From assembly GCA_022495995.1 (NCBI GenBank), contig JAFEMH010000927.1, positions 1 to 64,000 on the forward strand: a stretch of 64,000 nt of DNA, given 5' to 3'. The notes below the pieces were generated by a model that worked only from the letters and a program-made list of their open reading frames with translations, made no database searches and was not told the DNA's origin. The DNA is from Adenophora triphylla var. japonica. Its lineage: Eukaryota; Streptophyta; Magnoliopsida; Asterales; Campanulaceae. Each line of letters begins with the position of its first letter. Position 1 is the stretch's first letter. Positions 55,179 to 64,000 of this stretch are shown piece by piece. Both the position numbers and the translations under genes were made by a program.

Positions 55179-56747
55179 ATGGAGCATTACAATGAGAGAT
55201 CCAAAACTAAAGAGCGCCAATTTCACTCCGATCTCATCAATCTAACCCGCCACCATCACAACAACAATCATAGGGTTATTGACCAAAGGTATGGGTTGAG
55301 ATGCCTTTGGGTACTAAAGGAATGGGCAGTCGATTGGAATCTTCTCCAGGCCGCGTCCAGATATTGGGACCGTGAGAGGCATGTCTTCACCTTCTCATAC
55401 AACGACCTCACACCCATCATTGAAGAGTTCCGCGCACTGACTGGGGGAGCTAAGCTCAGAGATGCAGTCTTCCCTCGAGACCCACGACCTTTGATCGAGC
55501 AGCTTGCCGACTTCTTGGGATTTCACATGGAGCAGGTATCTGATCTGATCCTCGACATGTCTTTCATTGACCTAGCTCAGGTAGCCCGGCTGGCTGTATC
55601 ACGTCCGGAGCTGTTTGACCTATCCACAGTCATGGACATTTTCATGCTGATCATGGTTTCTCTATACTGCTTCTGTGAGTATGATGGGGTATGCTCCGAC
55701 TTATTGCTAGGGGTTGTCAGGCAGATGCGGGGTTACCGAGGTACCACACTGACTGAGATTCGGCCCAGGCAGGGAGAGAAAGACATAGTACCCATTTTGC
55801 TGGCAGAGACATATCACGGGATGGACCGATTGGCTGGAGGGTCATTATACATGGGACGCGGCAGCCCCAGTCTCTTATCATTGTGGCTCTTTGAGCGCTT
55901 GGAGCTTATCTCCCCATTACCCATAGGGCAAACTGCAACACCCTGGGTTACACAGCAGAGGCGGGTGGCTCGAGAGGCTTCGCAGGAGAGCTGGCAGAGG
56001 CGATTGACCAGGTACACCACCACGGACATTCAGTATTGGGTTCCCGGATGGAGGCTCGAGACCATGAGCGACAGACAGGATGATTCTGTTGTCGTGAGGC
56101 TGCCGGGACTGCATTTTTCATCATTTAGTATCCCATCACTTGTTCTGAGGCAGTATGGGTACCCACAGCAGGTTATTGGCAGATTCAGAGAGCAAATCGC
56201 CCGAGATACCATCCCTCTTGACATGACTGATGGCCTGACTATCAGATTCTTTGCTAGGGACTTTTCGGGAGCAGCCTTTCCCGCTCGCACACTGATACGG
56301 CAGACCCGGGGCATCACATATCTGTCTACCTTATATCTCATCTGGTACGGGGAGCAGATGGGGCCAGTTCAGCACACCATTGAGGCATATTGACAGGGGA
56401 CCCAAGGAGGGGATCAGACTAGCCGGGAGTTACGGGATGCTGAGGCGCTGACTGACCCAGACAACGTGACCGACGATCCGGCAGCGGATTATGAAAGACT
56501 CGAAGAGAGAAGGGCCAAGATGAGGGATGACCCTGAGGTTATGGCACGGAGGACAGCCATGAGAGAGGAGAGGGCTACCCAGGCAGTACTGAGAACTGCC
56601 AGATTGGTTGACTCACCGGCTCGTAACATTCCTGAGCCGGGACGACGAGAGACAGACCTATTTGAGATAGCTAGGCCAAAGACCTCCCGAGGACCAAGGA
56701 AGAGGAAGAAGAAGAGTGCTAGTTCGGGAGCGGGAACGAGTGACTAG
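55179..56747 (+). CDS. DUF7745-like antisense protein of element G, near-intact, one in-frame TGA
   Basis: ATG at 55179 begins MEHYNERSKTKERQF. 404 codons are open to a TGA at 56391-56393, after which the same frame is open for another 117 codons to 56747. The ancestral protein was probably about 522 residues. Hallmarks are SRYWDRERHVFTFSYNDL then PIIEEFRALTGG (residues about 60-90), DIVPILLAETYHGMDRLAGG, GSPSLLSLWLFERL and FSIPSLVLRQYG. The part after TGA is basic and ends RGPRKRKKKSASSGAG. DUF7745 has no known activity. It is convergent with G pol and preceded by the palindrome pair. This is the best preserved antisense protein in the window. Confidence 0.82.
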
Positions 56748-57312
56748 GATTAGGTGACCGGTCCTTGTATCCCTTATTGCCGACGTAGACAGACTAGACA
56801 TACTTTACAAAATGATGTACTTTTGCTAATGTTAGTGAGTCGAGAGTAGACCGTGCTTGAACTCATCAATGAATGTATTAATGTAGTGAAAGTTGAAATT
56901 ACTTCAGAACTTAATCAAGACACATCTTGGCATTTACAAATATAACTGTTGACAGGATTTGGTAATTTTTATGATTTTTAGACCGAACCGCAAGCGGCTG
57001 CCTACGTTCCCCTTCTACAAAAGGAGGACTAAGGGGCTCAGGTCTCCGTAGTTCGACTCAATCAACTTTGTGTTTAAGAAAGGGATAGATAGAAGGGGGA
57101 CAAGTGGTGCAACCCTGTTTTTTACCTAGACTGCCCGTTTTTAGGGTTTTCAATCTAGTTGGGTATATTCTTTAGCACCGGGTGCGCCCTTTGTTTTGCA
57201 CAGACTGCCTTTTGAGAGGTTTTCAGTATCGTCTGGGTACATTATTTTTGCGCTTTTATTATTTTTTATTTTTTTTTATTTATATTTTTTTTAGAGAGGG
57301 GGGAGACTCGAT
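56748..57312. other. Convergent 3' region of element G
   Basis: No gene. Holds the GAACTACG/CGTAGG motif (56996-57054, minus), the two hairpins (57125-57158 and 57199-57236) and a T-rich run (57241-57292) beside the integrase stop. Confidence 0.75.
56996..57054 (-). other. Conserved GAACTACG ... ACGTAGGCAGCC motif (G)
   Basis: On minus, GAACTACG, GAGACCTGAGCCCC, a variable loop, GGGGAACGTAGGCAGCC, then GGTTCGGTCTAAAA. GAGCCCC with GGGG may extend the stem. Confidence 0.65.
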
Positions 57313-59697
57313 TCAAACATAATAGCGGCGCAGCTTGTCACCGTTCACCGGATGCAAAAAGGGGTTACCATCCAAGTCTGTCAACCTCATTGCTCCACCG
57401 GAGAAGATTTCATTCACCAAATACGGGCCAACCCAAACTGGCGCCCACTTGCCCAACGGACTGAATTGGTTTGGCGGCTTCTCCTTTAAGACCAAATCAC
57501 CCACCTTAATGTCACGGGGATGCACCTTCTTGTCGAAAGCCCTAGCCATGCGCTTCTGATAAGCCCGGATGTGCTCCATCACCTTGAGCCTTTGCTCATC
57601 TAGAAGAGCTAACTCGTCATGCCGACTTTGAAGCCAGTCTATCTCATTGACCTCATTTTCTAGCAAAACCCGAAGAGAGGAAATTTCCAACTCAATGGGC
57701 AAGACGGCGTCCATCCCATATGTCAAAGAGAACGGGGTTTCACCAGTAGCTGTTCTCACTGAAGTACGGTAGCCCCATAATGCCAAATGAAGCTTCTCAG
57801 GCCAATCCCGATTCCTTTCGGCCATTTTCCGGATGATCCTTTCTAGGTTCTTATTCGCGGCCTCGACAGCACCATTGGTTTGAGGGCGATACGGGGATGA
57901 ATTATGGCACTTGATCCTGAACTCTGCAAGCTGTCTGTCGGCATCTCCCTCGAAGTGCGAACTGTTGTCGGAAATAATCTCATTTGGAACTCCATACCGG
58001 CACATAATGTTCTCCTTTATAAAACAGGCCACCTTTTTGGAGTTGAGGACCTTATAGGACGCCGCTTCAACCCACTTGGTGAAATAATCAACAGCGAATA
58101 ACACAAATTCGTGCCCATTACTACCGGCAGGAGTTATCTTTCCAATAACATCAATCCTCCAAGTCGCGAATGGCCAAGGAGTGCTCATACAATAGAGATC
58201 ATGGGGAGGTATATGGTTGAGATTGGAGAACCGCTGACACTTATCGCAAGTCCGCACAAACTGAATACAGTCGGTCTCCATGGAGATACAATAATAGCCC
58301 ATCCTGAGTATCCTGAACATCAAAGCTCGGGCGTTCATGTGTGGTCCACATGCACCACCATGGACTTCCTCCATTACCTTTTTGGCTTTGGACTTGCTGA
58401 TACAGAGTAAAAGTGGCCCTCGGTGCCTTTTCTTCCATAAGTCATCTCCCAGAATAACATACTGAGCAGACAACCTCTTTAAAGCTTGCAAGCTTTTGGC
58501 GCGAAGACCCTCTTTCAGCTTACCATCCTCCTCTGTCGGGAACGAGGCTTTGCCATGCTCGAGATACCGAAAAATCTGGCTATACCACAAGTCATCAACC
58601 TTTTCCAGTTCAATCTGACAACAATAAGCAGGGTTCTCACGCCTCCCAATCCTGAACGTCTTTATTGACTTTCCCTCCGGAATCTCTACCAAAGAGGCTA
58701 AGGTGGCCAAAGCATCTGCGAAGCTGTTCTTGTCCCGAGGCAGATAATGGAACGTGACCTCCTTAAATTGGTTGATCAAATCCTCCATATAAGCATAGTA
58801 CATTTGCAAGTACTGGTCCACGGTCCTCCACTTATTGGACACCTGGTTGATGATTAGCTGAGAGTCTCCATATACCTCCAACTCCTCGACATTCCTTTCC
58901 AGAGCTGCCTCAAGGCCGGCTATGCAAGCTTCATATTCCGCGGCATTGTTAGTAGCCGGGAAATTCAACTTGATAGCGATGGGGGTGTGCGCATCCTTTG
59001 GGTCGACCAACACCATACCGATACCATTGCCTCTCTTATTGGCGGCACCATCAAAAAACAATTGCCAACGGTCTGTACCCTCTACCATGAAAATCCCATC
59101 GTCCGGAAACTGGGGTTCGAGCTCACGCGCTTCTGAGCTCGGAAAATCTGCCAAATGGTCTGACAAAGCTTGGCCTTCGATTGCCTTGCGGGTCACGAAT
59201 TTGATATCAAACTCGGCTAAGAAGAAAGACCATTTCGCGAGCCTTGACGACATAGAAGGCTTATCAAACAGGCACATAATGGGGTCCATCTTTGACACTA
59301 GATACACCATATGCGCCAACATATAATGTCTCAATTTGCCGACCACCCATACCAAAGCAGCACAAGTTTTCTCTAAAGCTGAATAGTTCAATTCAGTGCC
59401 CTGAAGCTTTCGGCTGACAAAGTAGATGGCATTTTCCACTTTCGAATCCGGCTTCTCTTGTGCAAGCATGGCTTCGACAGCCGTATCTGTAACTGTCAAA
59501 TATAGCAGCAAGGGCTTGTCCTTATGCGGGGGATAAAGGATTGGGGGATGGACCAAGTAGGCCTTGATTGTCTCAAAGGCGATCTGACACTCCTCATTCC
59601 ATTCAACTTCCTGATTCTTCTTGAGCAGCTTAAAAATTGGCTCGTAAATAGAGGTCAACTGATGGATGAATCGGCTGATATATTGGAGACGGCCCAT
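57313..59697 (-). CDS. Element G pol: RNase H, archaeal-type RNase H and integrase, 794 codons open
   Basis: From MGRLQYISRFIHQLTSIYEP (connection), the frame runs without a stop through gypsy RNase H (LLLYLTVTDTAVEAML, SALEKTCAALVWVV), the archaeal-type RNase H (LFFDGAANKRGNGIG, EYEACIAGLEAAL, EVYGDSQLIINQ, FADALATLAS), the integrase zinc finger (HGGACGPHMNA, CDKCQRFSNL) and the core (IDVIGKITP, IISDNSSHFEG, QTNGAVEAANK). It ends NGDKLRRYYV. All expected acidic catalytic residues are visible. It is really the C-terminal part of a longer polyprotein, separated from RT only by TAG at 59722. Small changes in otherwise invariant spots (WRIDVIG for WGIDVIG, SDNSSHF for SDNGSHF) suggest it is decaying. 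Confidence 0.93.
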   Translation of the reverse strand: MGRLQYISRFIHQLTSIYEPIFKLLKKNQEVEWNEECQIAFETIKAYLVHPPILYPPHKDKPLLLYLTVTDTAVEAMLAQEKPDSKVENAIYFVSRKLQGTELNYSALEKTCAALVWVVGKLRHYMLAHMVYLVSKMDPIMCLFDKPSMSSRLAKWSFFLAEFDIKFVTRKAIEGQALSDHLADFPSSEARELEPQFPDDGIFMVEGTDRWQLFFDGAANKRGNGIGMVLVDPKDAHTPIAIKLNFPATNNAAEYEACIAGLEAALERNVEELEVYGDSQLIINQVSNKWRTVDQYLQMYYAYMEDLINQFKEVTFHYLPRDKNSFADALATLASLVEIPEGKSIKTFRIGRRENPAYCCQIELEKVDDLWYSQIFRYLEHGKASFPTEEDGKLKEGLRAKSLQALKRLSAQYVILGDDLWKKRHRGPLLLCISKSKAKKVMEEVHGGACGPHMNARALMFRILRMGYYCISMETDCIQFVRTCDKCQRFSNLNHIPPHDLYCMSTPWPFATWRIDVIGKITPAGSNGHEFVLFAVDYFTKWVEAASYKVLNSKKVACFIKENIMCRYGVPNEIISDNSSHFEGDADRQLAEFRIKCHNSSPYRPQTNGAVEAANKNLERIIRKMAERNRDWPEKLHLALWGYRTSVRTATGETPFSLTYGMDAVLPIELEISSLRVLLENEVNEIDWLQSRHDELALLDEQRLKVMEHIRAYQKRMARAFDKKVHPRDIKVGDLVLKEKPPNQFSPLGKWAPVWVGPYLVNEIFSGGAMRLTDLDGNPFLHPVNGDKLRRYYV

Positions 59698-59721
59698 GAA
59701 AGCCTTTACCTCCGTGACTGT

Positions 59722-61044
59722 CTATGGTGGCCTCATCTCCATGATGGCTTTAATCTTTCTCGGATCGGCTTCAATTCCCCGCTCCGTGACCATATATCCC
59801 AGAACCTTTCCTCGGACTACGCCAAAAGTACATTTTGCCGGATTCAATCTCATATCATGCTCCCGCAGCCGGTTAAAGAACTTCCTCAAGTCGACCAAGT
59901 GTTGACCGTCTGATCCCTTAGAATGGATAATCATTTCATCAACATAAACCTCGATCTCCTTATGGATCATATCATGAAAAAGCGCGGTGACTGCTCGCTG
60001 ATAAGTGGCGTCGGCATTCTTCAAACCAAAGGGCATAACCGTATAACAAAAGGTTCTCCAAGGGCTGGTAAAGGCAGTCTTTTCCTGATCCTCTTTGGCA
60101 ACCTTAATCTGATTGTAACCCGCAAAGCCATCTACAAATGATTTGACTTCGTAACTGGCAGTAGTATCTATCAACAGATCGATATTGGGCAAGGGAAAAT
60201 CATCCTTCGGGCTAGCCTTGCTTAGGTCCCTGAAGTCTACACAAACCCTGACTTTGCCATTTGACTTGGTCACCGTCACTATGTTGGCCAACCACTTCGG
60301 GTACTCGACCACTCTAATGAAACCCACCCTGAGCAGCTTCTCTATTTCCTCTTTAACCTGGAGAGACCATTCGGGCTTAATCCGGCGAAGCTTCTGCTTG
60401 ACAGGTTTGGCATCTGGGTCTAGGGGTATTCGGTTCTCAACGGTCGAAGTATCTAACCCAGGCATGTCCTTATAGGACCAGGCAAACACGTCCACGTACT
60501 CCTTGAGCAAATCAATGAGGGCTTCCTGCTCTTTTCCGGTGAAGAAGCTGCCAATATGCGTCTCTTTGGGCTCTTCAGTAGTTCCCAAATTCACCGTGGT
60601 CAATACTTCATCGGCAGCTTGGGCCCGATTGTCCTCTCGCTCAAAAACCTGCTTTAGATTATCATTTAAAAAGTTTTGGTCTAAAAAGTCTGTGTCCTCT
60701 TCAAATGAATCATTATTAACCACTTTTAAATCATTAAGATTTGTTTTAGTTAACTTCTCATTCGTTAAGGTGGCAATTAAGGGATACGCAGAAAGGTCAA
60801 CCATTTTATTCAACGCAAAGGGGAAAACAGAGTCAAGGACACGGCGATGATCATCAGCCGTGAGAGTATCAGACTTATCTTGAGACTCAAACTCGATGAC
60901 AAGAGACTCTGAGGACTGACTCAAAACTACCGGGACAGACTTAGACTCAGACACACCGGGACAGGGGGTCAGCCCGAGCTTCTCGATCATAACCTCCCGG
61001 CTAGCGATTGGTCCCTTGAATGAAGTCCAGTTCCGGATCGGCAT
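59722..61044 (-). pseudogene. Element G linker and reverse transcriptase with a YVDE box
   Basis: 440 open codons cover the linker (LGTTEEPKETHIGSFFTG, DVFAWSYKDMPGLD) and RT (PLDPDAKPVKQKLRRIKPEW, VCVDFRDLSKASPKDDF, FVDGFAGYNQIKV, FCYTVMPFGLKNADA). The catalytic box reads YVDEMIIHSKG, with Glu at the second aspartate. The frame ends with TAG at 59722-59724 where Gln is expected before TVTEVKAFMG, consistent with CAG to TAG. Confidence 0.9.
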
Positions 61045-61577
61045 CTCTGAAGTGCTGACGAAGTGCGCGGATCAATCTCTTTGCCCCCATCAAACTCGAT
61101 CACTGATACGTAATCATTCCCAGTCAGAAGATTAATCACAGGTAGATAATCATCCCCAGTCAGGAGGTCAATCACACCAAAGGGATCCTTATCAACAGCC
61201 CCAACCATCGGCGATGCCTCCTCGCATAAATCAATCAACGGTGCTTCAATCGGCGGATCAGCCCCGACAATTTCTGATAAATCTGCCTCCTCGAATAAGG
61301 CTGCGACATCTTCACCCATATCAAACTCAGTGGCTTCATCGACTTCCCCAATCATAGGTTCGACCATAGACAACTTCTTGAACTGGTCAGTGAAATCAGG
61401 ACTTCCCCAGAAATGATACTGGCTCTCAAAAGTGGTCACAGCTCCTGGGACATTTGGCTTGTTGATGATAAACTCCTTGACAGGGTTGTCCTTCAAAGTA
61501 AGACCCTTCATCTTCTCGAGCTGACCCTCGGGGCACACAAAATCATCACCCTTTTCTCTAACAAAGTACTTCTCCAA
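60987..61577 (-). pseudogene. Element G acidic linker upstream of RT
   Basis: Frame beginning MEKYFVREKGDDFVCPEGQ. It contains a short duplicated stretch (DLLTGDDYLPVI and NLLTGNDYVSVI) and many acidic residues. It overlaps the RT-side frame by a frameshift near 61040. The equivalent C linker has NWVTFTGP, as this one has NWTSFKGP just downstream. Confidence 0.6.
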
Positions 61578-61700
61578 GGAGGGGTGGTAAGGACGGAGAT
61601 TGGGTTTGACATACGGCTTTCCAGCGGCATTAGCATTTCTCTTCTCTGCGGCTTCAATCCTGTCAGCCTCTTTGTCCTTGGGGGTCTTCTTAACATATCC

Positions 61701-62426
61701 CTAACCCTCCCTATCTTTCTTCGGCTTCAACTCCTCAAACTTGTGGGTACCTTGCTGACGTCTACCCAGACCAAGCCTCGGAATATAATTCATGCGCCTC
61801 ATCATCACCATAACTGGAGGAATCCTATCAGAGGAGGTTGTTAAGTCAATCGCACATATTTGGGCCTTTGGGCTCTCGACCCTGAAACCGCTCAACATTA
61901 AATTGGCTTCGTCATGCTTAATCTCCATTACCGGCCTCCCCTCATTATCGGTGCCTTCAATAGTAATACTGTCCCCATAAATGATGGTTAACTCGCCGTC
62001 TTGGACAAACTTGACACACTGATGCAGGGTTGAAGCGACCCCTCCGATTTGGTGCAGCCAAGGTCTTCCCAACAGAGCGTTAAAGGTGATTGGGATATCA
62101 ATGACCTGGAATTCCACGGGTATCATTTTCTTACCAAATCATAGGTTCAAAGTAGAAACCTCAAGTACTGTACGAGACGTTGAGTCATATGCTTTAACTG
62201 TGAGGGAGGAAGGCTTCAGATCCGTAGACTTGACGCCGGGTAGACTCATGATCTTTGCTGGGAGGATGTTCATTCCGAACCCATTGTCAACTAAAACTCG
62301 ATGGAGACGCCGTTCATCTAGCTGGACCGTGATGAAGAGAGGCTCATTATGATCGGCTCCGAACTGAGGGAGATCAAGGTCTGTGAAGGTGATTATGTTC
62401 CCGTAGTGGATGTTGGCCTGAGTCTA
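61701..62426 (-). pseudogene. Element G aspartic protease with G-patch-like tail
   Basis: Read on minus: GNIITFTDLDLPQFGADH, VLVDNGFGMNILPAK (active-site region), IPITFNALLGRPWLHQIGG and STLHQCVKFVQDG, then YIPRLGLGRRQQG. Stops at 62424-62426 (expected Gln), 62139-62141 (expected Trp) and 61701-61703 interrupt it. DNGFG in place of DxGSG suggests loss of activity. Confidence 0.8.
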
Positions 62427-62837
62427 TTTCAACTGAGTGAGGACGGGATCCTCCTTCTCGGGGTCAGGATTTTCGGCTGTCTTGGTATAGGGGTTACGGT
62501 TCTCCCTAGGTGCTTGATCTGCTGTCTTCTTTTCTGCCTTAGGATTACCCTGGTAGATCTGTTCGGATCTGGTTAACAGGTTAACTTCTCCCTCTAGCTT
62601 ATCTGCTACCTCTTTACAGGATTTTTTCAATGTTGCCAGAGTCAACGGAGGAGCTTGCTTGGCAACTGGCCACTAATTCTGACTGATTCTGTTACAAGTA
62701 TCTCGGGGCTTAGCAATGGTGAGGGGCTGAGCTTGGGGATATGGAGCTTTACTGGTTCCTACCTGGGCAGCCTTTCGGATTGCTTCCCAAGTTACGGGCT
62801 TCTGAACATGGGATTGAGTTGTTGTTCCTTGGATGGC
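62427..62837 (-). pseudogene. Element G linker between insert domain and protease
   Basis: Contains LATLKKSCKEVADKLEGEVN and LLTRSEQIYQ, matching LDVSVLTRSGQIHTLP-like text upstream of the C protease. Stops at 62838-62840 and near 62690 break it. Confidence 0.55.
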
Positions 62838-63986
62838 CTACAGAGCCAGGGCATCTTCCGATTCGTCTTCGTAATCATGGCTTACCTTGCCCATAGTTAT
62901 CATACAGCAGGAGCTGCTACTCCCAGGGCTTGTTGGATTTTCCTTTTCGTCCCCGGCATTATGTAGCAATTCTGGCTCCTTTTTGTAATACTCAGCGCTA
63001 GAGATGATTGTGGCATTCTGTGTGGGAAGTGCATCAGGTATCATGCCAGTGTCTAATACCTCTCTCAGAGCTAAGATGCATTCGAGAAAAGTGACCTCTT
63101 CTTTGGTAATCCTGACAAGGATTGTTGCTTTTCCTCTGGGCGGGTTTGATCTGACAATGGTTACTTTCTCATTGGGGAGGATAGGAGTCAGTCTCCCTTT
63201 TTCTAACATATTTTCAACTATCTGCTTGGATCGGATGTTCGAGAATCCCTTTCCCAAAGTATGGTAAGCGGTGTTGAATTCCATGACATCTACATATTCA
63301 GCCCCAGGAAAATTCATGGATTTCATGTCTTCAGTTACGTAGTCGTCCCCCGAAGCTTCTTCAATTTTCTGACTTTCGGCCTCCATCTCATCATACACCT
63401 TTTTCCTTTTGCTTTTGCAAACGGGGCAACCACAAGTGAAGGACAGACAATGCTCCTTTCCGCTACTTGACGTAGCGGCTCGATATATCTGAGTCCAGAT
63501 GAGGAGTACTCGGGGTCCATCTTCGGGTACAGAAGCTATTAAGAAGGCATCATGCGGGTCCATGGGTATGAAGGCAACTGGAGTGGCATCTAGATCCATA
63601 ACCCTCTTCAGTGATTTCATGCATTCGATGTGTTCGAGAGGTTCAGCAGTGATCCTTACAGTCATGATGCCATCAGTTCTAGGGGAGGAAGAAAAAGACC
63701 CAATGACGTTTACAAATTCATCGTCTGCCGGCTGCTGGAAATCTCCCTTTTCGACCAGTGCTTCAATGAAATTTCTCCATTCACCCACTAGGTTTTTATA
63801 GGGAACATTGTGCTCCAAGATTTTAGATCCATATTGCTCTTCAAATGGACTCTGTTGCTCCTCATCCCCCGAAGTATTCGGGCATTGACCGCAGTTGCAT
63901 CTTGAGAGGAACTCCTCGTAGGGGTCCGTTTCCATTGGTATTTGATCCATATTTTCTGGCGGCTCTTCTTCGTCACTAGCTGACAA
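62838..63986 (-). CDS. Element G polyprotein segment with two insert-domain copies, 382 codons
   Basis: An open frame upstream of the protease. Copy 1 (about residues 57-145) has NVPYKNLVGEWRNFIEALV, DEFVNVIGSFSSSP and MTVRITAEPLEHIECMKSLK. Copy 2 (about 235-335) has VMEFNTAYHTLGKGFS, KVTIVRSNPPRGKATILVRI and VTFLECILALREVLD. Between them is a Cys-rich stretch (CLSFTCGCPVCKSKRKK), possibly metal binding. The same domain occurs twice in C and once in B. I do not recognise a named family. It may continue beyond the window. Confidence 0.65.
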   Translation of the reverse strand: MSASDEEEPPENMDQIPMETDPYEEFLSRCNCGQCPNTSGDEEQQSPFEEQYGSKILEHNVPYKNLVGEWRNFIEALVEKGDFQQPADDEFVNVIGSFSSSPRTDGIMTVRITAEPLEHIECMKSLKRVMDLDATPVAFIPMDPHDAFLIASVPEDGPRVLLIWTQIYRAATSSSGKEHCLSFTCGCPVCKSKRKKVYDEMEAESQKIEEASGDDYVTEDMKSMNFPGAEYVDVMEFNTAYHTLGKGFSNIRSKQIVENMLEKGRLTPILPNEKVTIVRSNPPRGKATILVRITKEEVTFLECILALREVLDTGMIPDALPTQNATIISSAEYYKKEPELLHNAGDEKENPTSPGSSSSCCMITMGKVSHDYEDESEDALAL

Positions 63987-64000
63987 CCACCCATTATGCC

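Noticed and set aside
1..64000. tRNA or rRNA genes.
   Set aside because: I saw only partial tRNA-like 18-bp primer-binding sites and no full cloverleaf or rRNA sequence on either strand.

Overview
This window is transposable-element DNA from a plant nuclear genome, almost certainly a flowering plant; I cannot name the species. I see no intact host gene. Nearly all of it is a nested stack of large Ty3/gypsy LTR retrotransposons of the Tat/Ogre type. The marks of that group are a second, archaeal-type RNase H between the RT-RNase H and the integrase, a primer-binding site resembling the 3' end of a plant tRNA-Arg, internal regions longer than 10 kb, and extra antisense genes. I label the elements A, B, C, D, E, G and H.

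Layout. H (plus strand; its pol lies left of the window) covers 1-3959 and 18699 to about 20948. A (minus strand, complete, 3960-18698, LTRs of about 1 kb, 5-bp target duplication CTCCC) is inserted in H. H lies in the 3' part of B (minus strand, about 20949-33562). B ends abruptly against a piece of C pol (33563-34088). C (minus strand, to 53119) is interrupted by D, a solo LTR of the B family (34089-35042 plus 39887-40537). D is itself interrupted by E (35043-39886), a CACTA-type DNA transposon that has captured exons of host genes for a golgin, a PP2C phosphatase, a non-lysosomal glucosylceramidase and a MAP kinase. C is inserted in a coding exon of G (minus strand, 53120 to beyond 64000).

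Shared plan. In every element where the relevant part is visible (A, B, G, H), the strand opposite to gag-pol carries a two-gene cassette convergent with pol. The first gene encodes a plant mobile domain (PMD, PF10536-like) protein and keeps spliceosomal introns. The second encodes a DUF7745-like protein with a basic tail. Between the PMD gene and the 3' LTR, A, B and H each have a tandem array of unrelated sequence. Between integrase and the DUF7745 gene there is a conserved block with two hairpins and a GAACTACG ... CGTAGG inverted repeat.

Most unusual signal. Each family carries its own pair of palindromes with a CG-NN-CG core: TATCTCGCGCGAGATA in A, TGTCGTACGACA in H and G, GGCCGTACGGCC or AGCCGTGCGGCT in B and D, AGTCCGGCCGGACT in C. 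In A, B/D and H/G the same family-specific palindromes lie upstream of TATA boxes both in the LTR and in front of antisense genes. This looks like a self-recognition regulatory system, possibly served by the cassette proteins. That function is inference.

Most coding regions are broken by nonsense codons and frameshifts. The longest nearly intact stretches are the RT-to-integrase region and both antisense genes of G.
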